A stretch of 64,000 bases of DNA from positions 124,001 through 188,000 of the forward strand of contig JBIICI010000001.1 of NCBI GenBank assembly GCA_044238935.1, read 5' to 3'. Position 1 is the stretch's first letter. Each line of letters starts with the position of its first letter. The position numbers were made by a program, and so were the translations under genes. The DNA is from JBIICI01 sp044238935. Its GTDB lineage: Bacteria; Pseudomonadota; Alphaproteobacteria; Micavibrionales; Micavibrionaceae. The notes under the pieces are model-generated. The model was not told the origin of the DNA, searched no databases, and saw only the letters and a list, made by a program, of their open reading frames with translations. Positions 52,116-60,988 of the stretch are shown piece after piece.

Positions 52116-52265
52116 ATGTATAAAAAATCTACAGATTATTTAGTGAACGCGTTTAAAGAGGGTGTGCATAGCGATATTTTAGACAAATTGTCTGATAATC
52201 CTACTGTAGCGGCATTAGGGGGAATTACGACTGTTGCCTTAGTTGCTCTTGCTCTTATGTACTAA
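52116..52265 (+). CDS. Small membrane protein, 49 residues
   Basis: A short frame beginning MYKKSTDYLVNAFKEGVH and ending GGITTVALVALALMY. A strong ribosome site AAGGGAG (52100-52106) lies 9 nt before ATG 52116. N-terminal amphipathic helix, C-terminal hydrophobic segment from about residue 33 to 48 with almost no tail, as in tail-anchored or small toxin-like proteins. It fills the gap between cckA and the next gene. Not recognised; the ribosome site and neat frame support a real gene. Confidence 0.6.
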   Translation: MYKKSTDYLVNAFKEGVHSDILDKLSDNPTVAALGGITTVALVALALMY

Positions 52266-52358
52266 AAATAAAATCATCATTCAGTATTTGTTAAAAAAGA
52301 TCCCTTATGATAGGGAAACAATTAAGGGACTTATATTTTTTAAAAAGGTTTTTACAAC

Positions 52359-52979
52359 ATGTATCATGACAATCAATGGACACAGGTGCAAGGCGATCAA
52401 TTAAAGGGGTTTTTGTCCCAAGTTGAGCCTATTGACGGCAATCGCAACACAAGTTTAGAAACAACACAGGTTCATTGGCGTGTGTTGCCCTTTTATGAAG
52501 GAGTCGCACTAATTCGGGTCAAGGACACATCATGGGTACCGTCCAATTTATATGTTTATTACTTAACGATCCAAGGCGAATTATATCGTTTGGACGGGGC
52601 ATCTTTACCGATTCATCAAGTCAATCAAAAAGAAGTGATTCGATTGAATGATGACACTGTTTTAGATTACCTCCGATTCTTCTGTTATTTTGTTCGCGGT
52701 GCGGATGGTCCTTTTTTAATTGTAGATGATCTGAATAACCCCCATCTGCCAAAAGATATGGATGCAAAAACCAGAAAAGCCATTGAAGGCACGGTTCGGG
52801 AAGCCAGTATTGAAAGCAAAGATCCCAATGGAAATTATCTGTGTGAAGGGATTGTGTATTACCATGATTCTTTGTTTATTGCCCGATTTGTTGTCCAAAC
52901 AACGGGGATTATTGAGATGTTAGAGGATCAACCTGTTGCCCAAGGCTTAGCGGATAAAATCGACTCACCGATTCGATAA
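52359..52979 (+). CDS. Unknown protein, 206 residues
   Basis: No family recognised. Soluble, no signal peptide. Beta-rich N-terminal half (VHWRVLPFYEGVALIRVKDTSWVPSNLYVYYLTIQGELYRLDG), a middle with YLRFFCYFVRGADGPFLIVDDLNNP, and a C-terminal GIVYYHDSLFIARFVVQTTGIIEML. Start ATG 52359. It ends 45 bp before a terminator-like hairpin. No functional clue from the neighbours. Confidence 0.72.
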   Translation: MYHDNQWTQVQGDQLKGFLSQVEPIDGNRNTSLETTQVHWRVLPFYEGVALIRVKDTSWVPSNLYVYYLTIQGELYRLDGASLPIHQVNQKEVIRLNDDTVLDYLRFFCYFVRGADGPFLIVDDLNNPHLPKDMDAKTRKAIEGTVREASIESKDPNGNYLCEGIVYYHDSLFIARFVVQTTGIIEMLEDQPVAQGLADKIDSPIR

Positions 52980-53024
52980 AAATACAAAAATTATTTTCGA
53001 TTGTTTTTTTCTGATAGTCACTGT

Positions 53025-53064
53025 AAAACCTTTCTTTATATATATTTATAAAGAAAGGTTTTTT
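53025..53064 (+). terminator. 16-bp perfect hairpin with T-run, overlapping next ribosome site
   Basis: AAAACCTTTCTTTATA (53025-53040) and its exact complement (53047-53062) enclose a 6-nt loop and end in T6. The right arm contains AAAGG (53054-53058), the only candidate Shine-Dalgarno for ATG 53068. It can act as terminator of the upstream gene or mask the ribosome site of the downstream gene. Confidence 0.75.
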
Positions 53065-53067
53065 CTT

Positions 53068-53928
53068 ATGAATCGCGCGATTGTTTTTCTTCTTTTTGTT
53101 TTTTGCCTGTTGCCTGTTGAGACAGCAAAGGCGGCTGCAATTGTTTCAGAAGAGGGGCAATATGTTGTCGTGAGTGGTGTTCATGTTCAAGACTCAGCAA
53201 AAGATGCGACCATTGCACGCAACCAAGCCTTTGACAAAGGTTTACAACAAGCCATCCAAGCCATTGCGCAACAAAAAATTCCTGCCACAGCCCAAGCGCA
53301 ATTTAAATCTCCCTCTGTTGCCGCATTGACCAATATGGTGGCTGATTTTGAAACTCAATCCGAAAAATCATCTGCGACGCATTATATGGCTGATTTTACC
53401 TTTCGTTTTTACAAAAAACAGATTTTAGGAATCCTGCCCGCAGGATCATTCCAACAACCTGCCCCTGCGTCAGACATGACAAGCGCAGCTTTGCCAAGCA
53501 CAGAAGGGGTGGATAATTCAGATTTATCGAATATTGCGGATCAGATTTCTGCGGATGTTCAAAAATCTGTGCAGCAAAACAACGCCCCATCCCAAACACA
53601 ACCATCTGTATCGAATGTCACAAATAATTTAATACCCAAAACAGTTCCACCCTTGGCAATGGGGTCAACAACACAGATGCAAAATTTCCAATTAATCGTT
53701 CAATATCAAAATTTACCACAATGGCTGTATTTGCAACAAAAATTGAAGAATTTAACAGGCGTTTCAAACCTAACCCCTTATCAAATCCAAACAACGCAAT
53801 CTGTGCTGCGGATAGATTATTTAGGATCATCGCCAATGTTACAAACCATGCTGCAGAAAAATGGCTTTGATATTATCCCACAAACACCAGTGAATCCATC
53901 ATTGATTATAATTAAGGGGCGTGGCTAA
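53068..53928 (+). CDS. Exported DUF2066-like protein
   Basis: 286 residues with a signal peptide (MNRAIVFLLFVFCLLPVETAKAAA). The mature part begins VSGVHVQDSAKDATIARNQAFDKGLQQAIQAIA, the usual DUF2066 start, followed by YMADFTFRFYKKQI. A Gln/Pro/Ser-rich linker (about 130-195) precedes a C-terminal beta-alpha domain (FQLIVQYQNLPQWLYLQQKLKNLTGVSNL). Directly upstream of hdaA (5 bp), as DUF2066 genes commonly are in alphaproteobacteria. Role unknown; periplasmic by signal peptide. Confidence 0.72.
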   Translation: MNRAIVFLLFVFCLLPVETAKAAAIVSEEGQYVVVSGVHVQDSAKDATIARNQAFDKGLQQAIQAIAQQKIPATAQAQFKSPSVAALTNMVADFETQSEKSSATHYMADFTFRFYKKQILGILPAGSFQQPAPASDMTSAALPSTEGVDNSDLSNIADQISADVQKSVQQNNAPSQTQPSVSNVTNNLIPKTVPPLAMGSTTQMQNFQLIVQYQNLPQWLYLQQKLKNLTGVSNLTPYQIQTTQSVLRIDYLGSSPMLQTMLQKNGFDIIPQTPVNPSLIIIKGRG

Positions 53929-53933
53929 ATCTT

Positions 53934-54665
53934 ATGCATACACCGATGGTGTCACAGCTTGCCTTGGATTTAGAAACGCGCCCATCCCTAACGCGCGATG
54001 ATTTTATTGTGAGTGCCGAAAATCAATCGGCTGTTTATTTTATTGATGAATGGCCAAACTGGCAACAAAATCACCGTGCTCATGGCTTAGTTTTATGGGG
54101 CGAACGGGGATGTGGAAAATCGCATTTGGCGCATTTATGGCAGGAAAAATCAGGGGCACTGTCTGTTCATAATCTTGATCTTAATATCACAGATAAAGAT
54201 AATCTTGTTCAGCAATTCCAAGGATTTCATTTATGGGTTGATCATGCGGATTTATGGATTGGGGATTTAGAAACGGAAACATTTTTGTTTCATTTATACA
54301 ATCAATCACAGCAAACGGGGCATAATATTGTTTTGACCATGCGTTCGAATCCTATGAATTTGGGGTTTTTACTCCCTGATTTAGGCTCTAGGCTGCGGGG
54401 ATTGCCTGCTTTTTATATTCAGCCGCCCTCAGATGAGTTGCTGCAGGCCATCTTAATGAAATTAATGAATGACCGACAATTAATGGTGAATCCTGAAATG
54501 ATCCATTATTTATTGCCGCGCATGGATCGTTCCTTTGCGGCAGCGCAATCTTTGGTTAAGGCCATTGATGAATATTCTTTGGCGCACCATCGCAAAATCA
54601 CCATTCCGCTTTTGCGTGATGTTTTGTATAATGCCTATAAAGATGAATCCCCATTTACAGGGTAG
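53934..54665 (+). CDS. hdaA: DnaA-related replication regulator HdaA
   Basis: AAA+ protein that promotes ATP hydrolysis by DnaA at the sliding clamp to prevent over-initiation. 243 residues: N-terminal QLALDLETRPSLTRDDFIVSAEN holds the QLxLxx clamp-binding motif (SQLALDL), Walker A LWGERGCGKSHLAHLW, sensor region LTMRSNPMNLGFLLPDLGSRLRGLPAFYIQPPSDELLQAILMKL. No DNA-binding domain IV as in DnaA. It continues the transcript of the DUF2066 gene. Confidence 0.88.
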   Translation: MHTPMVSQLALDLETRPSLTRDDFIVSAENQSAVYFIDEWPNWQQNHRAHGLVLWGERGCGKSHLAHLWQEKSGALSVHNLDLNITDKDNLVQQFQGFHLWVDHADLWIGDLETETFLFHLYNQSQQTGHNIVLTMRSNPMNLGFLLPDLGSRLRGLPAFYIQPPSDELLQAILMKLMNDRQLMVNPEMIHYLLPRMDRSFAAAQSLVKAIDEYSLAHHRKITIPLLRDVLYNAYKDESPFTG

Positions 54666-54719
54666 CTAAATTTTCGTATCCTACATATAAACATATAAGC
54701 CTAAATCAAATGAGATAAT

Positions 54720-55424
54720 ATGATGTCCAAACAAGCACTGCAACAGCCCTTAGCGATCAATGTCATGAACCAAAATATGGTGGATAGCCAAATCAAAACC
54801 AATGGCGTTCACGAAGAAAAATTATTGGATGCATTTTTATCTGTGCCACGTTGTGCCTTTATCCCTGATGCTGCGCGTGCTGCTCAGGCCTATGTTGATG
54901 CGGATTTTCCACTTTATGTGCAGGATAAAGCCCGTTTTTTAATGGAGCCCAGAGTTTTTGCAAAATTAATCCAAGCCGCCAATATCCAGTCCACAGATAA
55001 AATTTTGTGCCTTGGTTGCGGTACGGGATATAGCGCTGCTGTTCTGACGTATTTATCCAACTGTATTTTTGCTGTTGAATCTCGCAACGCGGATTTAGAT
55101 TTTGCCAAAACAATCTGGGAAAAATATGGGTATCATGATATTCAGGCCGTGAATGTTGATACGATTGCTGCAGGCTATATCAAAAATGCGCCTTATCAAG
55201 TGATAATTATCGAAGGCACAGTTCCATTTGTCCCAGCCGCTATTTTGGCGCAACTTGCCATCGGCGGCAGATTGGTGACGGTTTTAGATAATAAACAATA
55301 CCCACACCAAGCCGTTATCATTGAGCGTTTTGATCAAGATCACTATGACACAAAACCTTTGTGCGATGCATTTATTTTGCCTTGCCCTGAATTCCAAGTG
55401 ACGGAGTCCCAGTTTTCTTTTTAG
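54720..55424 (+). CDS. Protein-L-isoaspartate O-methyltransferase family protein
   Basis: 234-residue SAM-dependent methyltransferase of the PCMT family. Seen: MVDSQIKTNGVHEEKLLDAFLSVPRCAFIPDAAR, MEPRVFAKLIQAANIQ, and SAM-binding ILCLGCGTGYSAAVLTYL. The alphaproteobacterial form upstream of tolC has the same shortened start. Repair of isoaspartyl residues is the family role; some members of this branch lack it. It precedes the TolC-like gene by 20-40 bp, a conserved alphaproteobacterial pair. Confidence 0.87.
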   Translation: MMSKQALQQPLAINVMNQNMVDSQIKTNGVHEEKLLDAFLSVPRCAFIPDAARAAQAYVDADFPLYVQDKARFLMEPRVFAKLIQAANIQSTDKILCLGCGTGYSAAVLTYLSNCIFAVESRNADLDFAKTIWEKYGYHDIQAVNVDTIAAGYIKNAPYQVIIIEGTVPFVPAAILAQLAIGGRLVTVLDNKQYPHQAVIIERFDQDHYDTKPLCDAFILPCPEFQVTESQFSF

Positions 55425-55465
55425 TTTTTTTCTTTCTTAAATCTATGTTTATGGGGCTAAATATC

Positions 55466-56890
55466 ATGAATCGTGCCGTTGGGGTTTTCAGTTTTGCTGT
55501 GTTTATGCTCTTGGCAAATCCTGTTATGGCACAGCCGATTCCTGTCAAAAAAGCTGTTGAAGCCAAACAAAATGAACAGGTGACCTTAGATGTTTTAAAC
55601 GTCATCTATCAGCAACATCCTGACCTAAAGGCAGCGCGTGCGCGGTTCAAAGCGGATTATGAGCGCATTATTCAGGCCTATGGCGGCACAAGACCGAATA
55701 TTAATTTAAACGCAAATATTCAAAGCGTTGAAACAGAGGGGAATTTTTTTGGCCCTACTCGGACAAATCCAACGGAAAAAAACTGGGGGGCGCAAATTAA
55801 ACAACCTCTGTTCCGTGGGTTTTCCACCTATGCGGATATTCAATCAGCCCAACATTTTGTGTTGGGGCAATTTTATCAATTACAATCAATTGAACAAAAT
55901 ATTTTACAACAGGCCATTACGCAAATTTATGAAACCGTTACCAGCGGATATTTAGTCCAAGCCAATCAACAAAATTTAGCCCTGTTAGAAGAACAGGACC
56001 GCGTGACCAAAGCCCGTTTTGATGTGGGGGAAATCAGCCGTACCGATACAGCCCAAGCCACAGCAGCCTTAGAAAGCGCGCGGGCGGATTTACAAAATGC
56101 CATCAGCCAACAAGAAATCGCAATTGCGCATTTAAAACAAATGATTGGCGATGACACAAAGGCCGCTGCCTTGATTCCCTTAGTGCAGAAAATGGATTTA
56201 GATCGATTACAAGCGTTTTTATTACCCATGCCAGAGGGATTGGAAAGTTTGATCCAAGCCGCCGATGATCAGAACCCTGCTATTTTATCGTCAAGAGCCT
56301 ATGTGCAGGCGGCAAAATATGATACGCGTAAAATTATCGGCTCGCTTTTACCACAGCTTGATTTGGTCGCCAGTTGGAATAAGACACTGGATCCTGCCCC
56401 TGGATTGATTGATCAAACCACCAATAAAATTGTGGGTGTCACTGCCACAATGCCGCTTTATGATGGGGGAAATACCTATTCACGCTTGCGTCAAGCTCAT
56501 GAAGAAACACAAGCACGGCATTATGATGTCCAAGCCACACAAAACCTTATTCATCGTCAGGTTGAAACGGCATGGAGCGCATGGAAAGCCGCCCATGCGC
56601 AGCTTTTATCACGCAAATCACAATCCGATGCCGCCTTGATTGCGCAACAAAGCATAACAGAAGAACAAAAAAATGGTCTGCGCTCCACCTTGGATGTTTT
56701 GCAAGTCACTCAAAATTCAATTAATGCAAAAACCGCCTATCTTACCGCGCGTAAAGATGAATTGGTTTCTTTTTATCAATTAATGAATCAATCTGGATTA
56801 TTGACCCAAGGAAAATTATCATCGCTGCAATCACAAGCTGAGGATTATATGTGGTCGAAAATTGGGCATATATTAGGTGTAAAGCTCTAA
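55466..56890 (+). CDS. tolC: TolC-family outer membrane efflux/secretion protein
   Basis: Outer membrane channel of type I secretion and efflux systems. Start placed at ATG 55466 (MNRAVGVFSFAVFMLLANPVMAQ), which gives a clean signal peptide; ATG 55445 adds 7 residues. Seen: DVLNVIYQQHPDLKAARARFKADYERIIQAYGGTRPNINLNANIQ, GAQIKQPLFRGFSTYADIQSA, and the internal repeat GVTATMPLYDGGNTYSRLRQAHEE with long coiled-coil helices. 474 residues, normal. It is a good candidate export channel for the RTX protein at 17.3 kb, but no ABC or adaptor gene is adjacent. Confidence 0.92.
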   Translation: MNRAVGVFSFAVFMLLANPVMAQPIPVKKAVEAKQNEQVTLDVLNVIYQQHPDLKAARARFKADYERIIQAYGGTRPNINLNANIQSVETEGNFFGPTRTNPTEKNWGAQIKQPLFRGFSTYADIQSAQHFVLGQFYQLQSIEQNILQQAITQIYETVTSGYLVQANQQNLALLEEQDRVTKARFDVGEISRTDTAQATAALESARADLQNAISQQEIAIAHLKQMIGDDTKAAALIPLVQKMDLDRLQAFLLPMPEGLESLIQAADDQNPAILSSRAYVQAAKYDTRKIIGSLLPQLDLVASWNKTLDPAPGLIDQTTNKIVGVTATMPLYDGGNTYSRLRQAHEETQARHYDVQATQNLIHRQVETAWSAWKAAHAQLLSRKSQSDAALIAQQSITEEQKNGLRSTLDVLQVTQNSINAKTAYLTARKDELVSFYQLMNQSGLLTQGKLSSLQSQAEDYMWSKIGHILGVKL

Positions 56891-57048
56891 CGTAAAAAAT
56901 ATGAAAATATTTTAACAATCTTATCCTCAAGAACATCATCCGCTTTTGATAAATTCCTGTTGTCACGAGGGGTTTTATCGTTTACTGTTGTGATTGTACG
57001 GTTTTTTGTACGCATTATTGATCTTATAAACCTCTTAATCTATTGCCT

Positions 57049-57669
57049 ATGTCAGATATTGATCAAGATCCTTCTATCGAAGAAATTCTTGCCTCTATTC
57101 GCCAGATCATCTCTGATGATGAGGACGAAACCCCTGCGGCTGCCGATAGCGCCGAACAAATTTTAGAGCAAGATGATATTGATGAGGTCATGGAACTTAC
57201 CAACCGTGTCGAAGACATGCCAACCCATGTCAGTGCCGATGATTTGGATGCGCTTTTTGATGATCCCATGCCTGTAGTCTCTGATCCAGCCCCCATTATC
57301 GAAGAGGATATTATTATTGATTTAGTGGAGGAGGAAGAGGTCTTTGCTGACCCTGTCGCCCCTGAGGTTATTCCCGAAGTCATTCCTGCCGTGATCGCGC
57401 CGATCATGACTGAATCCGCACCTCAAGCCGCATCTCAGAATATACCGGATGAAATTCTTACACCGATTGCACGGGCGGCGGTTGAAAATGCCTATGCGGC
57501 GCTTTCGCGCAATACACCGATTCACCATGCCGCAGGCACAACATTGGAAGATATTGTGCGCAGCCTTTTAAATCCCATGCTACGTCAATGGCTTGACTCT
57601 CATTTGCCCCCATTAATTGAAAAGATTGTCCGTGAAGAGCTGGGAAAAATTGCGCAAAAAAATCTTTAA
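57049..57669 (+). CDS. popZ: Polar organising protein PopZ (DUF2497)
   Basis: Forms polar hubs that anchor the chromosome origin and cell-cycle proteins. 206 residues from ATG 57049 (MSDIDQDPSIEEILASIRQIISDD), the conserved N-terminal helix. A long acidic, proline-containing middle (about 25-130) is the disordered region, and the conserved C-terminal helices read TTLEDIVRSLLNPMLRQWLDSHLPPLIEKIVREELGKI. A TTG at 57043 in frame is not needed. In Caulobacter popZ lies beside valS; here valS is 55 kb away. Confidence 0.93.
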   Translation: MSDIDQDPSIEEILASIRQIISDDEDETPAAADSAEQILEQDDIDEVMELTNRVEDMPTHVSADDLDALFDDPMPVVSDPAPIIEEDIIIDLVEEEEVFADPVAPEVIPEVIPAVIAPIMTESAPQAASQNIPDEILTPIARAAVENAYAALSRNTPIHHAAGTTLEDIVRSLLNPMLRQWLDSHLPPLIEKIVREELGKIAQKNL

Positions 57670-57751
57670 ACAAATACATCGCTTGAATCCTCAATATCCG
57701 CCCCTATATTAATCAATATTATATCAATTTATTTTAAAGGAGACTCTTATA

Positions 57752-58417
57752 ATGTCAAAAAAGATTCTGCTGATTCTGTCTGTATTTTTATTCCTTGCCA
57801 TCATGTTTGCCTTTAGCAACTATAATAACAGCTTTGATAAAAATGGCCATCAAACACAAACAATTGCGGCCGAAACAAAAAAAACAACTGTTCAAAAACA
57901 GAATTTTGATGGAGCAAAAATCGGGGGTGCATTTCAATTGGTTGACCATCATGGAAAGCCCGTCACACAAGATATTTTGAAAGATCATTATTCTTTTATC
58001 TATTTTGGCTTTTCACATTGTCCAATGATTTGTCCAACGGAATTGGGGAAAATTGCGCTGGTGATGGACGGGATTCAAAATGATGATATTCATAACCAAT
58101 TTCAATCTATTTTTATAACTGTTGACCCTGATCGTGACACACCAGCTGTTTTAAAAGAATATGTGGAAGGGTTCCATCCTGAGATGATCGGATTGACAGG
58201 AACAAAAGATCAGATTGAGATGGTCAAACAAGCCTATAAAACCTATGCGGCAAAGGCGGAAAATCAGAAAGATTCAGGGAATAAAGCCGAAAATTATAAT
58301 GTGGATCATTCCTCTTTTATTTACCTGATGAAACCTGATGGTACGATTGAGGCATTGTTTAAGAACACAGATAACGCGGATTATATCATTCAATATATCA
58401 AAGATCATATCTTATGA
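57752..58417 (+). CDS. SCO1/SenC-family copper chaperone
   Basis: Membrane-anchored thioredoxin-fold protein for copper delivery to cytochrome c oxidase. 221 residues: N-terminal membrane anchor (KKILLILSVFLFLAIMFAF), FGFSHCPMICPTELGKIA with the metal/redox CxxxC, ITVDPDRDTPAVLKEYVEGFHPEMIGLTG, and the metal-binding His in YNVDHSSFIYLM. AAAGGAG precedes ATG 57752. It implies a cytochrome oxidase and aerobic respiration. Confidence 0.92.
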   Translation: MSKKILLILSVFLFLAIMFAFSNYNNSFDKNGHQTQTIAAETKKTTVQKQNFDGAKIGGAFQLVDHHGKPVTQDILKDHYSFIYFGFSHCPMICPTELGKIALVMDGIQNDDIHNQFQSIFITVDPDRDTPAVLKEYVEGFHPEMIGLTGTKDQIEMVKQAYKTYAAKAENQKDSGNKAENYNVDHSSFIYLMKPDGTIEALFKNTDNADYIIQYIKDHIL

Positions 58418-58496
58418 TCGCCCTTTTCCTGCCCTAATTATCTGCGTATGATGTATGGATTAGGGTTTTTACAATCAAGGACAAAAGGATAAATCT

Positions 58497-59249
58497 ATGC
58501 CAAAAACACAAATTGTATTGGTTGATGATGATCAAAACATTACCTTATCTGTTTCAATGATGTTAGAGGCCGAAGGATATGAGGTTCGAACATACAAAGA
58601 CGGTGAAGAAGGGTATAAAGGCATCATGCAAAATATCCCTGATCTGGCTGTATTGGATATAAAAATGCCGCGTATGGATGGAATGGAGCTCTTAACGCGT
58701 CTGCGTGAAAAATCAACAGTCCCCGTGATTTTCCTAACGTCAAAAGATGATGAAATTGACGAAGTTTTGGGCTTACGCGTGGGGGCGGATGATTACATTA
58801 CCAAACCTTTTTCACAGCGTTTATTGATTGAACGGATTCGCGTTTTATTGCGTCGCGAAGCCATGCGTAAAAAAGCAATCCAAGAAAGCATTGTGCAAAA
58901 TTCAAAAGATTCCGCCAGTGAAACGGTTAATGAAAAAAGCGAACATGTCATGATCCGTGGATCATTAAAAATGGATGATGATCGTCATATTTGTATTTGG
59001 AAAAATGAAGTTGTGAATCTGACGGTGACTGAATATTTATTGCTCAAAACCTTGGCGCAACGCCCCGGTCATGTTAAAAATCGGGATCAGCTGATTGATA
59101 TGGCCTATGGTGAGAGCATCTATGTTGATGATCGTACCATTGATTCCCATATCAAACGTATCCGCAAAAAATTCCGTACAAAGGATAAGGAATTCAACCA
59201 AATTGAAACATTATACGGTGTTGGATATAAATATAAAGAAGAAGGATAG
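58497..59249 (+). CDS. chvI: OmpR-family response regulator, ChvI-like
   Basis: 250 residues. Receiver domain with QIVLVDDDQNITLSVSMMLEAEGYEV, the phospho-acceptor Asp in DLAVLDIKMPRMDGMELL, and FLTSKDDEIDEVLGLRVGADDYITKPFS. The winged-helix output domain has VNLTVTEYLLLKTLAQRPGHVKNRDQLIDMAYGESIYVDDRTIDSHIKRIRKKF. These are ChvI features, including the insertion between domains. Gene order with the following kinase is the conserved chvI-chvG pair, which responds to envelope and acid stress in Rhizobiales. Confidence 0.9.
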   Translation: MPKTQIVLVDDDQNITLSVSMMLEAEGYEVRTYKDGEEGYKGIMQNIPDLAVLDIKMPRMDGMELLTRLREKSTVPVIFLTSKDDEIDEVLGLRVGADDYITKPFSQRLLIERIRVLLRREAMRKKAIQESIVQNSKDSASETVNEKSEHVMIRGSLKMDDDRHICIWKNEVVNLTVTEYLLLKTLAQRPGHVKNRDQLIDMAYGESIYVDDRTIDSHIKRIRKKFRTKDKEFNQIETLYGVGYKYKEEG

Positions 59250-59254
59250 TCCTT

Positions 59255-60988
59255 ATTTTTCTGCGTTTAAAAAAAACATCCTTTCGACCTTCATTCCATG
59301 CACCGTTCAAAGCGCCTGCGTTTAAATTTACGCGTCTATCCATCACCATTTTAAGCGTGAATTTAATCCCCTTAATTGCACTGGTGATTGGGTTTTTATA
59401 TTTGGGGCAATATCGCGAAAGCTTGATTGCAGCAGAATTACAAACTTTACGCGCCCAAGCCCAACTTTATGCGGGTGCTATTGCCGAAGGGGCAGTGCGT
59501 CCTGCGGCAACGACACGATTATTTTTTACCGAAGATGATCATGATGCTGATCATGAAAAAGAACAATTAATCCCCGACCTATCCCGTCGTATGATCCGAC
59601 GACTGGCAAGGGTTACAGAAGGCCGCACGCGATTATATGATCAACGTGGCTATTTATTGGGGGATACCCATGAATTAAGAGGCCCTGATGGCATTATTGA
59701 AGTTGCAGCGCTTGATCCGCTTGATTCTGAAATGGTCTGGCATGAACGATTAAAAGTCCATGTAGCGCGATGGTTAGATCGCTTATTTTTTCAACCCGAT
59801 TTGCCCTTATTCCCGAGTATGGATAGCTCTCATGCGTTTCAATTCCCCGATGTTTACCATGCCATGAATGGAAAAGTAAGCTCTAGCGCGTGGTTAGGCG
59901 ATGATGGCGCGCTAATTCTAACCGTGGCGGCGCCTGTACAAAAAGTACGCAAGGTCATGGGGGTTGTTTTATTAACTTTACCCGGCAATAAAATTGAGGC
60001 GGATATTGGACATGTACGATTGAATATTTTGTTCCTATCCGCGTTGGCGCTGATTATTACCGTGATTTTGTCATTATATTTAGGCAGTGTGATTGCATCG
60101 CCCTTAAAAAAACTTGCTACGGCTGCCTATGGTATTGGGGCGATGGGTGTTCGTCGTCAGGATGATCAACAAATTAAAATCCCTGATCTTTCCCATCGTC
60201 GTGATGAAATTGGCGCTTTATCCGTTGCTTTACGCGATATGACACAGGCTTTATGGGATAGGATGGATTCCATTGAACGCTTTGCTGCTGATGTTGCGCA
60301 TGAATTAAAAAACCCCTTAACATCCTTACGCAGTGCGGTTGAAACGGCCTTATTATTGGATGATCCCAAAAAGAAAGAAAAATTGATGGATGTTATTTTA
60401 CATGATATTCAACGATTAGATCGATTAATTAGCGATATTTCAAATGCATCGCGCTTAGATGCAGAATTATCGCGTTCCTCTATGCATGCAATGAATTTAA
60501 TTGATTTGTTACAAAATTTAATTGATGCCTATCGATCCCCCTTAGATCGTTTAAAGGGAGAAAACGCAAATCATATCAAGGATGATCAATTTAATATCCG
60601 CCTGAATTATACAGAAACAGACCCCTTAATCATTACAGGCAATAGCGATCGATTAGGACAAGTTTTCCAAAATCTGATTAGCAATGCGTTGTCATTTTCA
60701 CCTAAAAATGGGGTTGTCACTATTCATGTTCGCCAAGATAAAAATATCGTTCAGATTAAGGTTGAGGATGAAGGCGTTGGGATTCCAGAGGCAAAATTAG
60801 AAACAATTTTTGAGCGTTTTTATTCTGAACGCCCCCAAAGTGAATCTTTTGGAAATCATTCAGGCCTTGGTCTGTCTATTGCACGGCAAATTATCACCGC
60901 ACATGGCGGTCAGATTTTTGCTGAGAATATCAAAGATGCCGATCAAAAAATCAAAGGATCAATTTTTACTGTTTTATTGCCTGTTTAA
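59255..60988 (+). CDS. chvG: Sensor histidine kinase, ChvG-like, unusual start
   Basis: Membrane sensor kinase partner of ChvI. Seen: RLSITILSVNLIPLIALVIGFLYLGQYRESLIAAEL (first membrane segment), a periplasmic sensor region to about 235, second membrane segment, HAMP, DHp with FAADVAHELKNPLTSLRSAVETALLL, and HATPase (DRLGQVFQNLISNALSFSP, HSGLGLSIARQII). The first regular start is GTG 59357, inside the segment leading into the first membrane helix. The homologous sequence extends further upstream, where no ATG, GTG or TTG occurs before the stop at 59234. ATT 59255, 8 nt after AAGGA, or CTG 59261 may be used; start given as 59255 is inferred. It overlaps the convergent M16 gene by 23 bp. Confidence 0.82.
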   Translation: MFLRLKKTSFRPSFHAPFKAPAFKFTRLSITILSVNLIPLIALVIGFLYLGQYRESLIAAELQTLRAQAQLYAGAIAEGAVRPAATTRLFFTEDDHDADHEKEQLIPDLSRRMIRRLARVTEGRTRLYDQRGYLLGDTHELRGPDGIIEVAALDPLDSEMVWHERLKVHVARWLDRLFFQPDLPLFPSMDSSHAFQFPDVYHAMNGKVSSSAWLGDDGALILTVAAPVQKVRKVMGVVLLTLPGNKIEADIGHVRLNILFLSALALIITVILSLYLGSVIASPLKKLATAAYGIGAMGVRRQDDQQIKIPDLSHRRDEIGALSVALRDMTQALWDRMDSIERFAADVAHELKNPLTSLRSAVETALLLDDPKKKEKLMDVILHDIQRLDRLISDISNASRLDAELSRSSMHAMNLIDLLQNLIDAYRSPLDRLKGENANHIKDDQFNIRLNYTETDPLIITGNSDRLGQVFQNLISNALSFSPKNGVVTIHVRQDKNIVQIKVEDEGVGIPEAKLETIFERFYSERPQSESFGNHSGLGLSIARQIITAHGGQIFAENIKDADQKIKGSIFTVLLPV

